DNA of 64,000 nucleotides from contig NZ_JAUSYH010000001.1 in the NCBI RefSeq assembly GCF_030816715.1, forward strand, positions 6,448,001 through 6,512,000. Reading direction: 5' to 3'. The DNA is from Streptomyces achromogenes (GTDB lineage Bacteria > Actinomycetota > Actinomycetes > Streptomycetales > Streptomycetaceae). Shown here piece after piece: positions 46,198 to 54,551 of this stretch. Made by a program: the position numbers and the translations under genes. The notes below the pieces were generated by a model. That model had not been told where the DNA came from, made no database searches, and worked only from the letters and a program-made list of their open reading frames with translations. Every line of letters starts with the position of its first letter. Positions within the stretch are counted from its first letter, which is position 1.

Positions 46198-47778
46198 TCA
46201 GGAGGGTGAGGGGAAGCGGGCGGCGAGCAGGGCGCGGTCGTCGGGGAACGCCGCTTCGGGCTGGTGGTGCAGGAACCGGTCGCACAGCTCGGTGATGCTC
46301 AGGCTGCTGGTGGTGCGGGCGAACTCGGTCAGCCTTTCCATTCCTATGGCGAGGTCCTCGCGACGGCGCTCGATCAGGCCGTCGGTGTACAGCAGCAGGG
46401 TGTCGGTCTCGGTCACGGTGGTGTCGGCCTGCCGGTAGCGGACGTTCCGGACGGGGCCGAGAGGCGGGGAAGTGGCGTGGTCGAGGTAGGCGCTGGTGCC
46501 GTCGGAGTGGATGAGCAGCGGCGGCGGATGGCCTGCCCTGGCGTAGGTCAGGGTGCGTGTCCGGCGATCGAAGACCAGGTAGCAGGCGGTGGCCATGCGG
46601 TTCGGATGGTAGCGGCCCAGGAAGGTGTTGAGCTCGTCCAGGACGGCGGCGGGGTCGGTGCCGCAGCGCGGCACGATGTTGCGCAGGGCGGCGGTGATCT
46701 GTGCCATGACGGTCGCTTCGCGCAGTCCGTGACCGGCGACGTCGCCGATGCTCAGGCCGATGTGATCGGAGTCCACGTCGTAGACGTCGTACCAGTCGCC
46801 GCCGACCGAGAGCAGGTCACTGCCCGGGGCGTAGCAGGTGGCCGACTCCAGACCGGGCAGCTGTGGCAGCTGGGGCAGCAGACTGAGCTGCAGGCGTTCG
46901 GCGACCCGGTGCTCGTGCTCGTGCAGCCCGGCCCGGCGCAGAGCCTGGGCGATCTGCTGGGCGACCGCTGTCACATGCTCGGGAGCGGTGGCGCTGAGCG
47001 AGCCGTAGACGATCAGCATGCCCAGGTGGACGCCGTCCGCCTCCAGGGACAGGGCCAGGGGAACCGCGTCCGCGGCTTCACGAGTGAGCGGGCCGTCCGA
47101 GGAAGAGGGCCGGTCCAGGTCGGTCCAGCCGCCCGCGCCGACCGGAAGGCCGTTGTCCTCCGGCTGTAGGGGCGGTACCAGCCGTGACGAGTGCAGATAG
47201 AGCTCCGCCGCGGTGGCCCCCAGGGCTGCCGGCGCCACCTCGCTGACAGCGCGGGAGACCTCCGCGAGAGTGATCGCTCCGGCCAGGGCGGCGGTCAGGT
47301 CGTACAGGCGCTGCAACCGGGCACGGGCGGCCTGTTCGGCGGCCAGCAGCCGCGCCCGGTCCACTTCCGTGGCCCGGCGGAAGGCCACCTCCCGGTTCAG
47401 CGCCTCCACCTGCTGGCTGAGCACGACGAACCGGTCCGACGCCCCGGCCTCGACGAGATGCAGCTGCACGGCCGGCTGCGGGCCGTCCCACCACGTGGCC
47501 CGCGCCCCGTGACAGCGGAAGCGCCGCGTGCGGCCGTCGGCGTCCTTGAGGACCAGCCCGCCGGGCACGGGACTGCCGCTGCGCAGCCACACAGCCAACT
47601 GCTGACGCAGCTGCGGGGTGTCGTCCGGCCGTAGATCGAACACGCTGGCGCCCGGGCGCAGCCGGTCGTCACAGCGGCGGGCAGCCGGGTTGGCGGCCAG
47701 CACGCGGCCGTCGGCCCCGCACAACAGCACCGGATGGGGCAGCGGTCTGGTGATGGCCCGGAAGAGGCCAAGGGTCAT
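46198..47778 (-). CDS. SpoIIE/RsbU-family serine phosphatase with PAS and GAF domains
   Basis: 526 residues. PAS-like N terminus (about 1-115), helical linker (120-175), GAF-like domain (about 175-305), then a PP2C/SpoIIE domain: ERLQLSLLPQLP, SVGGDWYDVYDV and SIGDVAGHGLREA for the two metals, and LLLYTDGLIERR near the end. It would dephosphorylate a STAS antagonist and so release the sigma factor. Its ATG overlaps the stop of the sensor-like gene (ATGA), so it is co-expressed with it. It has no membrane segment. Confidence 0.88.
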   Translation of the reverse strand: MTLGLFRAITRPLPHPVLLCGADGRVLAANPAARRCDDRLRPGASVFDLRPDDTPQLRQQLAVWLRSGSPVPGGLVLKDADGRTRRFRCHGARATWWDGPQPAVQLHLVEAGASDRFVVLSQQVEALNREVAFRRATEVDRARLLAAEQAARARLQRLYDLTAALAGAITLAEVSRAVSEVAPAALGATAAELYLHSSRLVPPLQPEDNGLPVGAGGWTDLDRPSSSDGPLTREAADAVPLALSLEADGVHLGMLIVYGSLSATAPEHVTAVAQQIAQALRRAGLHEHEHRVAERLQLSLLPQLPQLPGLESATCYAPGSDLLSVGGDWYDVYDVDSDHIGLSIGDVAGHGLREATVMAQITAALRNIVPRCGTDPAAVLDELNTFLGRYHPNRMATACYLVFDRRTRTLTYARAGHPPPLLIHSDGTSAYLDHATSPPLGPVRNVRYRQADTTVTETDTLLLYTDGLIERRREDLAIGMERLTEFARTTSSLSITELCDRFLHHQPEAAFPDDRALLAARFPSPS

Positions 47779-48305
47779 GGAGCCACAGCCCGGTCGCCGA
47801 AGTACTCACGGCCATTCACCGTCTCGACATCCACGTCGGGCACCAGGTGCACCACCACCCGGCAGCCCGCGTCGCCGCGCGCGATGGTCTCCTCCAACTC
47901 CACCCGCGCGTAGCCCAGATTGCGGGCGGCGACGGTGCCGAAGACGTTGGACGTCATCATGCACATCGACTCCCGGCCCACCACCTTCTCCGCGAACGGG
48001 CACACCCGGTTGCCCAGCACGATCTTCGTCTCGTCGTGCTCGATGACGTAGAAGTCACCTTTGATACGGCGCTTGAGGTCCACCAGCGCCTCGGCGACCT
48101 GCTCACCTGTGAGACGGTCGGTTCCCAGTGCCTTGAGGTACATCTCGTCGATCTGCGTGCCGACGGCCTGCCCCACCAGGCTGACGTAGCCGGACGCCTC
48201 CTCCAGACCGATCACCGACTCCAGCGACGTCGCCAACTCACGCACCAGAGTGCGCAGGAACACATCACGGTCCAGCGGAATCTCCACATCCGAAATCTGT
48301 TCCAT
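47775..48305 (-). CDS. Cys-containing sensor-like protein (methanogen output domain 1 type)
   Basis: 176 residues from ATG 48305 (GGGAG upstream). Helical N half, then a domain with clustered Cys: NRVCPFAEKVVGRESMCMMTSNVFGTVAA and ARGDAGCRVVVHLVP, resembling 'methanogen output domain 1' proteins of the V4R-like fold, in which such Cys may hold a metal or small ligand. Translationally coupled to the phosphatase, so a signal-input partner is likely. The ligand is unknown. Confidence 0.7.
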   Translation of the reverse strand: MEQISDVEIPLDRDVFLRTLVRELATSLESVIGLEEASGYVSLVGQAVGTQIDEMYLKALGTDRLTGEQVAEALVDLKRRIKGDFYVIEHDETKIVLGNRVCPFAEKVVGRESMCMMTSNVFGTVAARNLGYARVELEETIARGDAGCRVVVHLVPDVDVETVNGREYFGDRAVAP

Positions 48306-48469
48306 GCCGGCTCCCTCGTCCTCGGGCCCCGGTGGCAGCGCGACCGGCGTGGCCTCATGTCGTGTGCGGCAATGATTCTGCCAGCGCACTCCAGCCCGTC
48401 ACCACCAGTCCCGTCGACAGCGGCGATCAACCCTTCACAGGATCAGCCCGTCGCCCGACGGACACAGAT

Positions 48470-48493
48470 GGTTCACCAGGCAGGCAGGGGTAA
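48470..48493 (+). promoter_or_regulatory. SigB-type promoter candidate before the RsbW-like gene
   Basis: GGTT, 14 bases, GGGTAA: fits GNNT-N14-16-GGGTAY except the last base. About 80 bases upstream of the GTG at 48574. Confidence 0.5.
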
Positions 48494-48573
48494 CCCGACA
48501 GACGACTGCGACCGGCTGTACGCAGCGCCAGCCGGCGGCAGAGCAGGGCCGCCACCAAGGCTGGAGGAACCTC

Positions 48574-48978
48574 GTGAACAGTGAACCGACCGTCCCATCC
48601 TGCGAGTCGCGTTTCCCCGCTGTCACGGCGAGCATCGCGGCCGCCCGGCACTGGGTCCGCGACTGCGTGGAAGGTTTCGGCGGTCCGCTGCACCAGCACC
48701 GGGTGATCCAGACCGCCGAACTGCTCGTCTCGGAACTGATCACCAATGCCATCCGCCACGGCGTCGGCCCACCCATGATCCGGCTCACCTGGAACGGCCG
48801 GCTGCTGCGCATCGCGGTCAGCGATGACAGCGACCGCTGGCCGCGCATGCGTGCCACCAAGAACACCGAGCCCGGCGGCTTCGGCATGCAGCTCCTCGAA
48901 CGGCTCGCGCACCGCTGGGGCGTCACCCCGCGCCACCCCGGCAAAACGGTCTGGGCGGAACTCAGTCTCGCTCCCTGA
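48574..48978 (+). CDS. RsbW-like anti-sigma ATPase (HATPase_c_2)
   Basis: 134 residues from GTG 48574 with GGAGGA upstream. GHKL fold: ELLVSELITNAIRHGVG (N box), AVSDDSDRWP (G1) and GGFGMQLLERLAHRWG (G2). This group of small Streptomyces kinases phosphorylates STAS proteins and can bind SigB-type sigma factors. It is the only free-standing ATPase in the island and the likely anti-sigma factor. Confidence 0.85.
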   Translation: MNSEPTVPSCESRFPAVTASIAAARHWVRDCVEGFGGPLHQHRVIQTAELLVSELITNAIRHGVGPPMIRLTWNGRLLRIAVSDDSDRWPRMRATKNTEPGGFGMQLLERLAHRWGVTPRHPGKTVWAELSLAP

Positions 48979-49119
48979 GCTCGCCCTCCCGCCAAGCCTG
49001 AGTCGGCATGGGCGCCGCTACAGGAGGACACGTACTCGGTCGCACGAGCTCCACCAGCTCACGTCATCGGGACCCGCGCAGGTCAGGCCCGGCCCGATTC
49101 CCTCGCGTGGCCGGAAGGG

Positions 49120-49143
49120 GCGTCCGCCGTGGCTGCCGGGTAT
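49120..49143 (+). promoter_or_regulatory. SigB-type promoter candidate before the STAS gene
   Basis: GCGT, exactly 14 bases, GGGTAT: a full match to GNNT-N14-16-GGGTAY. It lies 62 bases before the start at 49205. Confidence 0.65.
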
Positions 49144-49204
49144 CGTTCACGGCGATCGATATGAGCCGCCGTGCGGCCGAGCCCGGGGAACTGGGGGCAA
49201 AAGC

Positions 49205-49561
49205 GTGGATGTCGCACCTGGCGTGGGCGGGCCCTCCGCCGCGCCGCCACGTGAGGCGGTACTGCAGATCGATCCGTTGCCCGACAGTTCGGGGCTGGGG
49301 GCGATCGGGGAGATCAGCATGAACACAAGGACGGTCTGGCAGCAGGCGTTGCAGCAACTGGTCGAGCGTGGCACGGACGTGCATCACGTGGATCTGTCCC
49401 GGGTGCGATTCGTGGATGTGGCCGGCGTGACGGACCTTGCGGTCACCGCCCAGCGTCTCCCCGAGGGACAGCGGATCGTACTTCACCGACCTCCGGCGCA
49501 GCTGCCGCGCATCCTCGAACTCTTCTGGCCCGGGCTTACCGTGATCGAGGTGGCTGCGTGA
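49205..49561 (+). CDS. STAS-domain anti-sigma factor antagonist (RsbV-like)
   Basis: 118 residues from GTG 49205; the start is uncertain because the ribosome site is weak. STAS fold: VLQIDPLPDSSGLGAIGEIS, then VHHVDLSRVRFVDVAGVTDLAVTAQRL, where RsbV proteins carry the phosphorylated Ser just before L/V; here the loop reads RFVDVAGVTDL, so Ser is replaced by Ala or Thr near the site. It may be a non-phosphorylatable or Thr-phosphorylated antagonist. The MEDS gene overlaps its stop. Confidence 0.72.
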   Translation: MDVAPGVGGPSAAPPREAVLQIDPLPDSSGLGAIGEISMNTRTVWQQALQQLVERGTDVHHVDLSRVRFVDVAGVTDLAVTAQRLPEGQRIVLHRPPAQLPRILELFWPGLTVIEVAA

Positions 49562-50493
49562 TGACCACAGTGCCCTCGCACGAGCCGTTCGTGCACCCGG
49601 CGCTCTTCTACGAGGGGACCGACCAGTACGTCGCGGGAACGGTTCCCTTCCTGCGGGAAGGGCTGGACGCCGGTGAGCCCGCGGCCGTCGCAGCTCCGCC
49701 GGATCGTTTGAAGCTGATCCGCGAGGGGCTCGGTGAGCGAGCGGCACAGGTCCGTTTCATCGACATGACCCAGGCCGGCCGCAACCCGGGCCGCATCATC
49801 GCCAACGTGCTGCGCAAGTTCGCCGACGCCCAACCCGGCGCCCGCCGGGTCCGTATCATCGGCGAGCCGATCTGGCAGGGTCGTTCCGCCGACGAGTACC
49901 CGGCGTGCGTCCAGCACGAGGCGCTGATCAATGCCGCTTTCACCGGGCGCGCGGTGACCATCCTCTGTCCCTACGACGCTGGGCAACTAAGGCAGCAAGC
50001 GCTCTGTGACGCCCTGGCGACCCACCCGGTCGTCATCGACGCCGACGGTGAGAGGCAATCCACCGCCTACAGCCCCGAAGAGATCATTGCTCGCTACAAC
50101 GAGCCCCTGCTCGCTCCACTCGATGCTGCGGCCTGTACTTTCGCCGCACCGACACTGCCCGAGACTCGCGACTTCGCCGTGTCCCGGGCGCGGGCCCTGG
50201 GCGTGTCCGGCGTGAGCCTGGGCGACCTGGAACTCGCGGTGGCGGAGCTGACCACCAACAGCGTCGTCCACGGCGCCGGCTCGGGGACGCTGCGGATCTG
50301 GGCCGAGAGCGACCGCATCGTCTGCGAGGTCCACGACTGCGGACAGCTGACCGATCCGCTGGCCGGCCGTCGCCCGCCGAATCCCACGCGGCCCGGCGGC
50401 CGCGGACTCCTGCTGGTCCACCAACTCGCCGACCTCGTCCGTGTCCACACCGGCCCCGACGGCACCACCATTCGCTGCTACCTGCCCGGCTGA
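49561..50493 (+). CDS. MEDS-domain sensor fused to an RsbW-like ATPase domain
   Basis: 310 residues from ATG 49561 (TGATG overlap with the STAS stop; GTG 49558 also possible). Residues 10-180 are a MEDS/DcmR-like sensory domain (HPALFYEGTDQYVAGTVPFLREGLDAGE, RIIGEPIW). Residues about 200-308 are a GHKL ATPase (LELAVAELTTNSVVHGAGSG, GRGLLLVHQLADLVRVH). Such proteins are common in actinomycete partner-switching systems. It could phosphorylate the STAS protein encoded just before it. Confidence 0.82.
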   Translation: MTTVPSHEPFVHPALFYEGTDQYVAGTVPFLREGLDAGEPAAVAAPPDRLKLIREGLGERAAQVRFIDMTQAGRNPGRIIANVLRKFADAQPGARRVRIIGEPIWQGRSADEYPACVQHEALINAAFTGRAVTILCPYDAGQLRQQALCDALATHPVVIDADGERQSTAYSPEEIIARYNEPLLAPLDAAACTFAAPTLPETRDFAVSRARALGVSGVSLGDLELAVAELTTNSVVHGAGSGTLRIWAESDRIVCEVHDCGQLTDPLAGRRPPNPTRPGGRGLLLVHQLADLVRVHTGPDGTTIRCYLPG

Positions 50494-50510
50494 CCACGAC
50501 CAGGTAGCGA

Positions 50511-50534
50511 GCCTGCTCAACACAGCACGGGTAT
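50511..50534 (+). promoter_or_regulatory. SigB-type promoter candidate before the sigma factor gene
   Basis: GCCT, exactly 14 bases, GGGTAT: full match to GNNT-N14-16-GGGTAY. About 86 bases before the ATG at 50620, so the sigma factor could drive its own gene. Confidence 0.65.
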
Positions 50535-50619
50535 AGGTGCGGGAAGGCGGGGTAGGCGCTGCGCCGTCGGCCGTTTTGCAGGCGGTAGCGGTCGGCTCGA
50601 ACTTTGGGAGGGGCACAGC

Positions 50620-51468
50620 ATGGCGCTCATGAGCATTCCGGCGGCACTGGACGCACGAACGAGCGAGCTGCCGGAGGTCGCCGACCCCTCCCGGGTTGCG
50701 CCCAAAGACGCTCGCCAGCTCTCCAAGCTGTTCTTCGAACAGCTGACGGTCCTGGAAGAGGGCACGCCCGAGTACAGCTACGCCCGCAGCACACTGATCG
50801 AGATGAACATGTCCCTGGTCCGGTACGCGGCCGGCCGTTTCCGCAGCCGTGGCGCAGAGGAGATGGAGGACATCGTCCAGGTCGGCATGATCGGCCTGAT
50901 CAAGGCCATCGACCGGTTCGAGCTGACGCGCGAAGTGGAGTTCACTTCCTTCGCGATCCCCTACATCGTGGGCGAGATCAAGCGGTTCTTCCGCGACACC
51001 ACCTGGGCCGTACACGTGCCGCGCCGGCTGCAGGAAGCCCGCGTCCAGCTCGCCCGCGCCACCGAGGAATTGCGCAGCCGGCTCGGCCGCACCCCCACGG
51101 TCAAGGAACTGTCGGAGCTGATGAGCCTGCCCGAGGACGAGGTACGGGAAGCCCGACTTGCCGCCAACGGCTACAACTCCTCCTCCCTGGACGCCGCGAT
51201 CGGCGGCAGCGAAGACGGCGAGAGCGCTCTGCAGGACTTCATCGGCGCCGAAGACCAGGCGCTGGGACTGGTGGAGGACTTCCACACCCTCGCCCCGCTC
51301 CTCGCCGAACTCGACGAGCGAGACCGGCAGATCATCCACATGCGGTTCGTGGAGGAACTCACCCAGGCCCAGATCGGCGAACACCTGGGCGTGTCCCAGA
51401 TGCACGTCTCCCGACTCCTGGCACGGACCCTGGGCCGCCTGCGCGAAGGCATGCTCACTCAGCGCTGA
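50620..51468 (+). CDS. RNA polymerase sigma factor, SigB/SigF/SigG family
   Basis: 282 residues from ATG 50620, GGGAGGGG upstream. Region 2 (LIEMNMSLVRYAAGRFRSRGAEEMEDIVQVGMIGLIKAIDRFEL, EVEFTSFAIPYIVGEIKRFFRD), region 3 (VPRRLQEARVQLARATEELRSRLGRTPTVKELSELM) and region 4 (ELDERDRQIIHMRFVEELTQAQIGEHLGVSQMHVSRLLARTLGRLREG) are all present. Streptomyces has several such paralogues for osmotic or oxidative stress and sporulation. The neighbouring kinase, antagonist and phosphatase genes make this one regulated by partner switching. Confidence 0.93.
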   Translation: MALMSIPAALDARTSELPEVADPSRVAPKDARQLSKLFFEQLTVLEEGTPEYSYARSTLIEMNMSLVRYAAGRFRSRGAEEMEDIVQVGMIGLIKAIDRFELTREVEFTSFAIPYIVGEIKRFFRDTTWAVHVPRRLQEARVQLARATEELRSRLGRTPTVKELSELMSLPEDEVREARLAANGYNSSSLDAAIGGSEDGESALQDFIGAEDQALGLVEDFHTLAPLLAELDERDRQIIHMRFVEELTQAQIGEHLGVSQMHVSRLLARTLGRLREGMLTQR

Positions 51469-51828
51469 GACCACCGGCAAAAGCGACGCCGGTCCGCAAA
51501 GTCCGCCGATGGACGTCGGCCAGAACCGGGCGACTGCGCTGCCGTCGAGGTGGGCTGTTCGACTACGTCGGCTCGGGTCGCTCGGATGCGGCCGCGTTCT
51601 CGGAGACGAGGGCGCACCGTGCGGATACCCGTCCACCGTGTGACCAGCGTTCCTGGCACTGCCTCGGAAGGGCGCCACCGACGAGTTTCCCGGGGAGGCG
51701 ATGATGCCTTCTTTCCGTTGACGTTGAGGATGCCCGAAGCGATCGCGAGGGTCAGGTCCCCCAGTGCGGTGCGTGGCTTCATGGTGTCCGAGCCGGTCCA
51801 GTTCAACTCGGCCGCTACGGCCACCACT

Positions 51829-51871
51829 CCCGATGCCCGGTCCGGCCCAGCAGGCCGGACCGGGCATCGGG
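51829..51871. terminator. Very strong bidirectional terminator
   Basis: A 19-bp perfect stem (51829-51847 with 51853-51871) around a CAGCA loop. The arm begins CCCGATGCCCGG. It lies between the sigma gene and the convergent small gene. Upstream, 51469-51828 holds no recognised gene. Confidence 0.85.
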
Positions 51872-51889
51872 TCATAGGGGCTGCCTGGG

Positions 51890-52258
51890 TCACGCCTCGG
51901 CCACTTGCAGCAGCCAGCTGACCGGGATGTCGTCCTCGGTGTCGCTCGCGCTCTTCCTGACGCGGCCGATGGCGATCTTCTGCGTGCTCGTCGGGAGCTT
52001 CGCGCCGTTGTGGACCCGGCCGCCCGCCTGCGTGACGTTCAGGTCCACGGCGGCGCTCCAGTTGGACCCGTCGTGCCAGTTCACCTTGATCTTTGCATCT
52101 CCCCAGGCGGAGCCGAAGCTGATCCACATGTCGCCCGACCAGCCGGCCTGGTTGGCCGCCGGGACTGCCAGGACGATGCCGTACTTGTAGTGGATGAGCC
52201 CGCCGCTCTCAGTGAACGCGAAGCCGGGGGGAATCTCGCCGGTCTGGAAGTTCGCCAT
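51890..52258 (-). CDS. Unrecognised 122-residue protein in the island
   Basis: ATG 52258 with AGGGGC upstream. The sequence is Trp- and Gly-rich and looks all-beta (GLIHYKYGIVLAVPAANQAGWSGDMWISFGSAWGDAKIKVNWHDGSNW), with no Cys, no signal peptide and no membrane segment. Lectin-like or tail-like folds are possible, but I do not recognise a family. Its GC content looks lower than that of the core genes, consistent with acquired DNA. It is a single-gene unit ended by the strong hairpin at 51829. Confidence 0.6.
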   Translation of the reverse strand: MANFQTGEIPPGFAFTESGGLIHYKYGIVLAVPAANQAGWSGDMWISFGSAWGDAKIKVNWHDGSNWSAAVDLNVTQAGGRVHNGAKLPTSTQKIAIGRVRKSASDTEDDIPVSWLLQVAEA

Positions 52259-53063
52259 TCAGTGCCCCTTGCTTGTCGCTGCTCCGGTGCCGCGGGAAGC
52301 GACGCCGCACCGCAGCCCGCAGACCACGGCACGAACCACGCTAGGGACGCATTCAGATCCCCCCTCAACTCCCGCGGCTAAACCACCAGTTGGGGGGTAG
52401 TGCAAGCATGCCCAGATCATCCGCTCCGCTCCTGCGCTCCCGGATGCCCGCTGCTGCACCCCAGGGAGCGGCTGGTCCCTTCGGCCGTCGGACGGCGCTC
52501 AGGGTCTGCTGCGGAAGCGGATCTTGGTTGTGGATGATCACGCATCCTGGGCACGGTGAAGCTGCTCTCCGCCGAAGCGCGCAGCCCTGTCTCCACCGTC
52601 ACCTGGTCCGCAGCGACCGGCGCCCTGGCGCTGCTCGTCCTCCAACCCACCGCCCTTCCCGCGCCCCGTGGTCCCGCAGGACGAGAGTGCAGGCAGGGTG
52701 ATTACGGTGACCTGCACGGCGCCCGACGCTGACCTGCGGTCAGGCATCACCGATGCACCGGTGCGTCTACCTTGTCGAGGCCGACGAGCAGCTGCTCCTC
52801 GGCCTCGACCACCCCGCATGCCACAGCGCGCCGGTTCGCAGAATCCTGGCGAGCACAGGTGACTGACCCGCGCGCCGGTCGTCGGTCGAGCAAGCGGCGT
52901 GGACGGGTTCGCCCAGCATCGAGCGGTGGGCTCGGCTGTCCGAAGTGCTGTGTATGCCCCTGGCGCCGACGCCCGGCGGCATGGGCCCCGTGACTGTGAC
53001 GCGTCACGAGCGTTAGGCCATTCGGTCACGGTCGGTCCAGCATGACGAGGGGAAGACACTGGC
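52259..53063. other. 805-base gap in the island, possibly decayed DNA
   Basis: No gene has convincing support. Two small frames are noted: 52556-52732 (GTG, 58 codons, with a hydrophobic stretch) and 52753-52866 (37 codons). Neither has a ribosome site or a family. The region may hold remnants and the promoter of the ABC transporter. Confidence 0.4.
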
Positions 53064-53672
53064 GTGGAGATCAGGGAGGTGCATCATGCCTACCGCCGGC
53101 GTGTGGTCTTGCGGGGTGTTGACCTGCGGCTTCGGGCCGGAACTCTGTGCGGGATCGTCGGGGAGAACGGTGCCGGCAAGTCCACGCTGCTGAAAGTTCT
53201 GTCTGGCGAACTGCGGCCTACGCATGGATCGGTCCGTCACAGCGGCCGGTTCGGCTACTGCCCACAGCACGTGGTCCTCAATGACGCGCTGACCGTCCGG
53301 CAGCACCTGACGTTCTTCCAGAGGGCCTACCGCCTCACCGATGTGCGCTACGCCGAGGAGATCATGGACGTGCTGGGCTTCACCGGGTACGCCGATGAGC
53401 GGGCCGGGGTTCTCAGCGGCGGCACGCGGCAGAAGTTGAACGTGACGCTGGCGCTCATGCACGATCCGCAGGTCCTGTTGCTGGACGAGCCGTATCAGGG
53501 CTTCGACTGGGACACCTACCAGCGGTTCTGGGATCTGGCCGAGCGGCTGCGGGACGCGGGACGCTCGGTCCTGGTCGTCTCCCACCTCGCGTACGACACC
53601 GAGCGCCTGGACGAGCTGTGGCGCCTGGAGAGCGGAATGCTGCGCGCGGACAAGGCGGGGGCCGCCGCGTGA
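53064..53672 (+). CDS. ABC transporter ATP-binding protein
   Basis: 202 residues, GTG start. Walker A GENGAGKSTLLKVLSG near residue 37, Q-loop CPQH, signature LSGGTRQKLNVTLAL, Walker B VLLLDEPYQGFDWDTY, H-loop VVSHLA. Of the short, single-domain export type (ABC-2). Its stop overlaps the permease start by 4 bases. Confidence 0.92.
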   Translation: MEIREVHHAYRRRVVLRGVDLRLRAGTLCGIVGENGAGKSTLLKVLSGELRPTHGSVRHSGRFGYCPQHVVLNDALTVRQHLTFFQRAYRLTDVRYAEEIMDVLGFTGYADERAGVLSGGTRQKLNVTLALMHDPQVLLLDEPYQGFDWDTYQRFWDLAERLRDAGRSVLVVSHLAYDTERLDELWRLESGMLRADKAGAAA

Positions 53673-54535
53673 GGTTTCACCTGACCCGCTTCGCTGTCGC
53701 CACCCGGTTCACGCTCCTCGAGCACGGCCGCAACCGGTTCGCCATGATTCTGGTGATCCTGTTCGTCCCGGTGTGGACCTCCCTGGCGTACCTGGCGATG
53801 CCGGACGCCCCGGCCCGGATGCGGCTGCGCGCCACCGGGGAAGCATTGGCCCCGCACGGCAATGAACTGACCGCGATCAGCGGAGCGCTCAACGCCGTCA
53901 CCCTGATCACCGGTTTCATGATGTTCGCCGCCGCCTTCTCCGGCAGCGGCTTCGACCGCCGCCTGGCGATGGCCGGCTACCCCCGCGCCCACTTGGTCCT
54001 GGCGAAAGTCACCGCTCTGGCTCTGGTCTCGGCGGCGGTGGCCGCTTATGCCACCGCGGTCATCTGCCTGGCCTGGACCCCCCGCCAGCCTCTCCTGCTC
54101 GCCGCCTCCCTGTTCTGCGCCGGACTCACATACGGCGCTCTGGGAGTCGGCTTCGGGTCCCTGCTGCGCCGGGAGGTCGAGGGGATGTTCGCCATCGTGA
54201 TGACCAGCATCATCGATCTCGCGCTGCAGAATCCCATCATGAGTTCCGGGGCTGACAACCCGGTCATGCGCTACCTGCCGTCGTACGGGGCCGTGCAGGC
54301 CAGTACGGCGGCAGGATTCTCCACCAGCCCGGTCCCCGGACATTTGGCCATACAGCTCACCTGGTTCGGGCTGGCCGCCCTTGTGGCCCTGCTGGGCTTC
54401 CGTCACAGCACCCGCAACTGCCTGCCGACCGCCTTCACCGTGCCGACCGGGCCGGGAGGCAGCGAGGCCGGCATTCCCGCACCGCGCCGAACCGCCAGCC
54501 CATCGGCCAAGGCGTCCGACACGGAAGCACACTGA
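53669..54535 (+). CDS. ABC transporter permease (ABC-2-like)
   Basis: 288 residues from GTG 53669 (GTGA overlap). Six hydrophobic segments: residues about 25-45, 75-95, 110-135, 145-165, 170-195 and 230-255, with a polar, disordered C-terminal tail. With the ATPase it forms a probable exporter. The prenyl-enzyme fusion starts 16 bases later, so the transporter may handle a prenyl product or its lipid carrier; this is inference. Confidence 0.85.
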   Translation: MRFHLTRFAVATRFTLLEHGRNRFAMILVILFVPVWTSLAYLAMPDAPARMRLRATGEALAPHGNELTAISGALNAVTLITGFMMFAAAFSGSGFDRRLAMAGYPRAHLVLAKVTALALVSAAVAAYATAVICLAWTPRQPLLLAASLFCAGLTYGALGVGFGSLLRREVEGMFAIVMTSIIDLALQNPIMSSGADNPVMRYLPSYGAVQASTAAGFSTSPVPGHLAIQLTWFGLAALVALLGFRHSTRNCLPTAFTVPTGPGGSEAGIPAPRRTASPSAKASDTEAH

Positions 54536-54551
54536 GGTCCCGGCTCCCGAC

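Noticed and set aside
45858..46295. A 145-codon frame at the left end of the island as a possible integrase remnant
   Set aside because: Translation is Arg/Pro/Gly-rich and lacks the R-H-R-Y tyrosine recombinase pattern or a serine recombinase motif.
52360..52402. GGCT-N15-GGGTAG near 52377-52401 as another SigB-type promoter
   Set aside because: The last base does not fit and no convincing gene follows on that strand.
52390..52866. Small frames in the island gap (58 and 37 codons)
   Set aside because: No ribosome site, no recognisable domain, overlapping frames on both strands; kept only as a note on the gap.
53118..53137. GACCTGCGGCTTCG in the ABC ATPase gene, similar to the att-like TGACCTGCGGCTTCG at 45738
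   Set aside because: It lies inside a well-conserved coding sequence and has no paired TGACGCTC or gene-end copy; probably chance.
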